From Salinivenus iranica (lineage in GTDB: Bacteria > Bacteroidota > Rhodothermia > Rhodothermales > Salinibacteraceae): a stretch of DNA of 64,000 nucleotides. Position 1 is the stretch's first letter. Each line of letters starts with the position of its first letter. The notes beneath the pieces were generated by a model. That model had not been told where the DNA came from. It made no database searches and saw only the letters and a program-made list of their open reading frames with translations. Shown piece after piece: positions 63,800-64,000 of the stretch. The translations under genes and the position numbers were made by a program. The stretch covers positions 1 to 64,000 of the forward strand of contig NCRB01000007.1 in assembly GCA_002894665.1 (NCBI GenBank), given 5' to 3'.

Positions 63800-64000
63800 A
63801 TGTTTAACGGACGCGCCTTCCGAACCTGGGCCCACGTGGTTCTGGGGGCGTGTATCTTTGCGACCCTCTTCTTGGGCCTCATGGTGATGGCCGAAGGCGT
63901 GGTGGGGGATCGCCCCCGGCTGTCCCGGGCCGCCGTCACGATGAGCATCGCAGCGTTTGTCGGCTACGTCGGAACAGCCTGGATCGTCCGGCTCGAAGGG
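63800..64000 (+). CDS. Membrane protein, start of gene cut by the window edge
   Basis: An open frame from ATG 63800 runs past the end of the window; 67 residues are visible. Two hydrophobic segments (HVVLGACIFATLFLGLMVM, about 12-30, and VTMSIAAFVGYVGTAWIV, about 46-63) are joined by a short charged loop. It looks like a small integral membrane protein; the family is not recognised. It lies 57 bases after the redoxin stop and may be in the same transcript. Confidence 0.65.
   Translation, partial: MFNGRAFRTWAHVVLGACIFATLFLGLMVMAEGVVGDRPRLSRAAVTMSIAAFVGYVGTAWIVRLEG

Noticed and set aside
62675-63835. Minus-strand frame of 386 residues
   Set aside because: It covers the redoxin gene antisense and the pyrophosphatase-like gene in another frame. 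The composition is Arg/His-rich and no domain is visible, as expected for a shadow of high-GC genes.

Overview
The window looks like part of a halophilic Rhodothermota/Bacteroidota chromosome, most like Salinibacter. This is inferred from high GC, strongly acidic (Asp/Glu-rich) soluble proteins and the style of the transposases; no rRNA or marker gene proves it. Conventional chromosomal genes sit at the two ends: a giant PAS/GAF sensor histidine kinase on the left (407-6709), and two tRNAs, a pyrophosphatase-like gene, a thiol redoxin and a membrane-protein start on the right (62.2-64 kb).

At 7.2-10.1 kb lies a nest of decayed insertion sequences. An IS256-type transposase gene was split by an IS200/IS605-type element. 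That element keeps TnpA and a 3' omega-RNA-like end, but its TnpB is cut to about 88 residues and followed by a LAGLIDADG endonuclease.

From about 10.3 to 62.25 kb runs what I read as one large genomic island. On its right it abuts a tRNA-Leu(GAG) 3' end. On its left is a strong hairpin plus a tRNA-3'-end-like fragment matching that tRNA in 18 of 21 positions. Its first operon (10.6-13.1 kb) encodes a small beta-rich protein, a PfkB kinase fused to a nucleoside 2-deoxyribosyltransferase, a QueC-like PP-loop enzyme and a MazG-like pyrophosphohydrolase. I know no named system with this composition. Next come a decayed AlbA-type regulator, a tyrosine recombinase with altered catalytic residues, HTH proteins, an integrase-core-domain orphan and a BrxL-like ATPase (13-23 kb).

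The main body (23.1-58.6 kb) is a complete and partly duplicated Dpd system, which inserts 7-deazaguanines into DNA and restricts unmodified DNA. The preQ0 pathway is queD-queC-queE plus folE2. The modification genes are dpdC, two dpdA (TGT-like) and two dpdB (DGQHR) genes. The restriction set is dpdE-F-G-H-I-J-K-D plus a second dpdJ-dpdK pair. An S24-type repressor is divergent from the dpdB-dpdA-dpdB operon. FolE2, QueD, QueE and QueC should supply preQ0, DpdA/DpdB should exchange it for guanine in DNA, and DpdC should convert it to the amide. DpdD-K should attack DNA lacking the mark. An AT-rich TPR/HEPN-like gene (59.5-61.5 kb) closes the island.

Assignments rest on reading motifs and gene order by eye; no database search was run.
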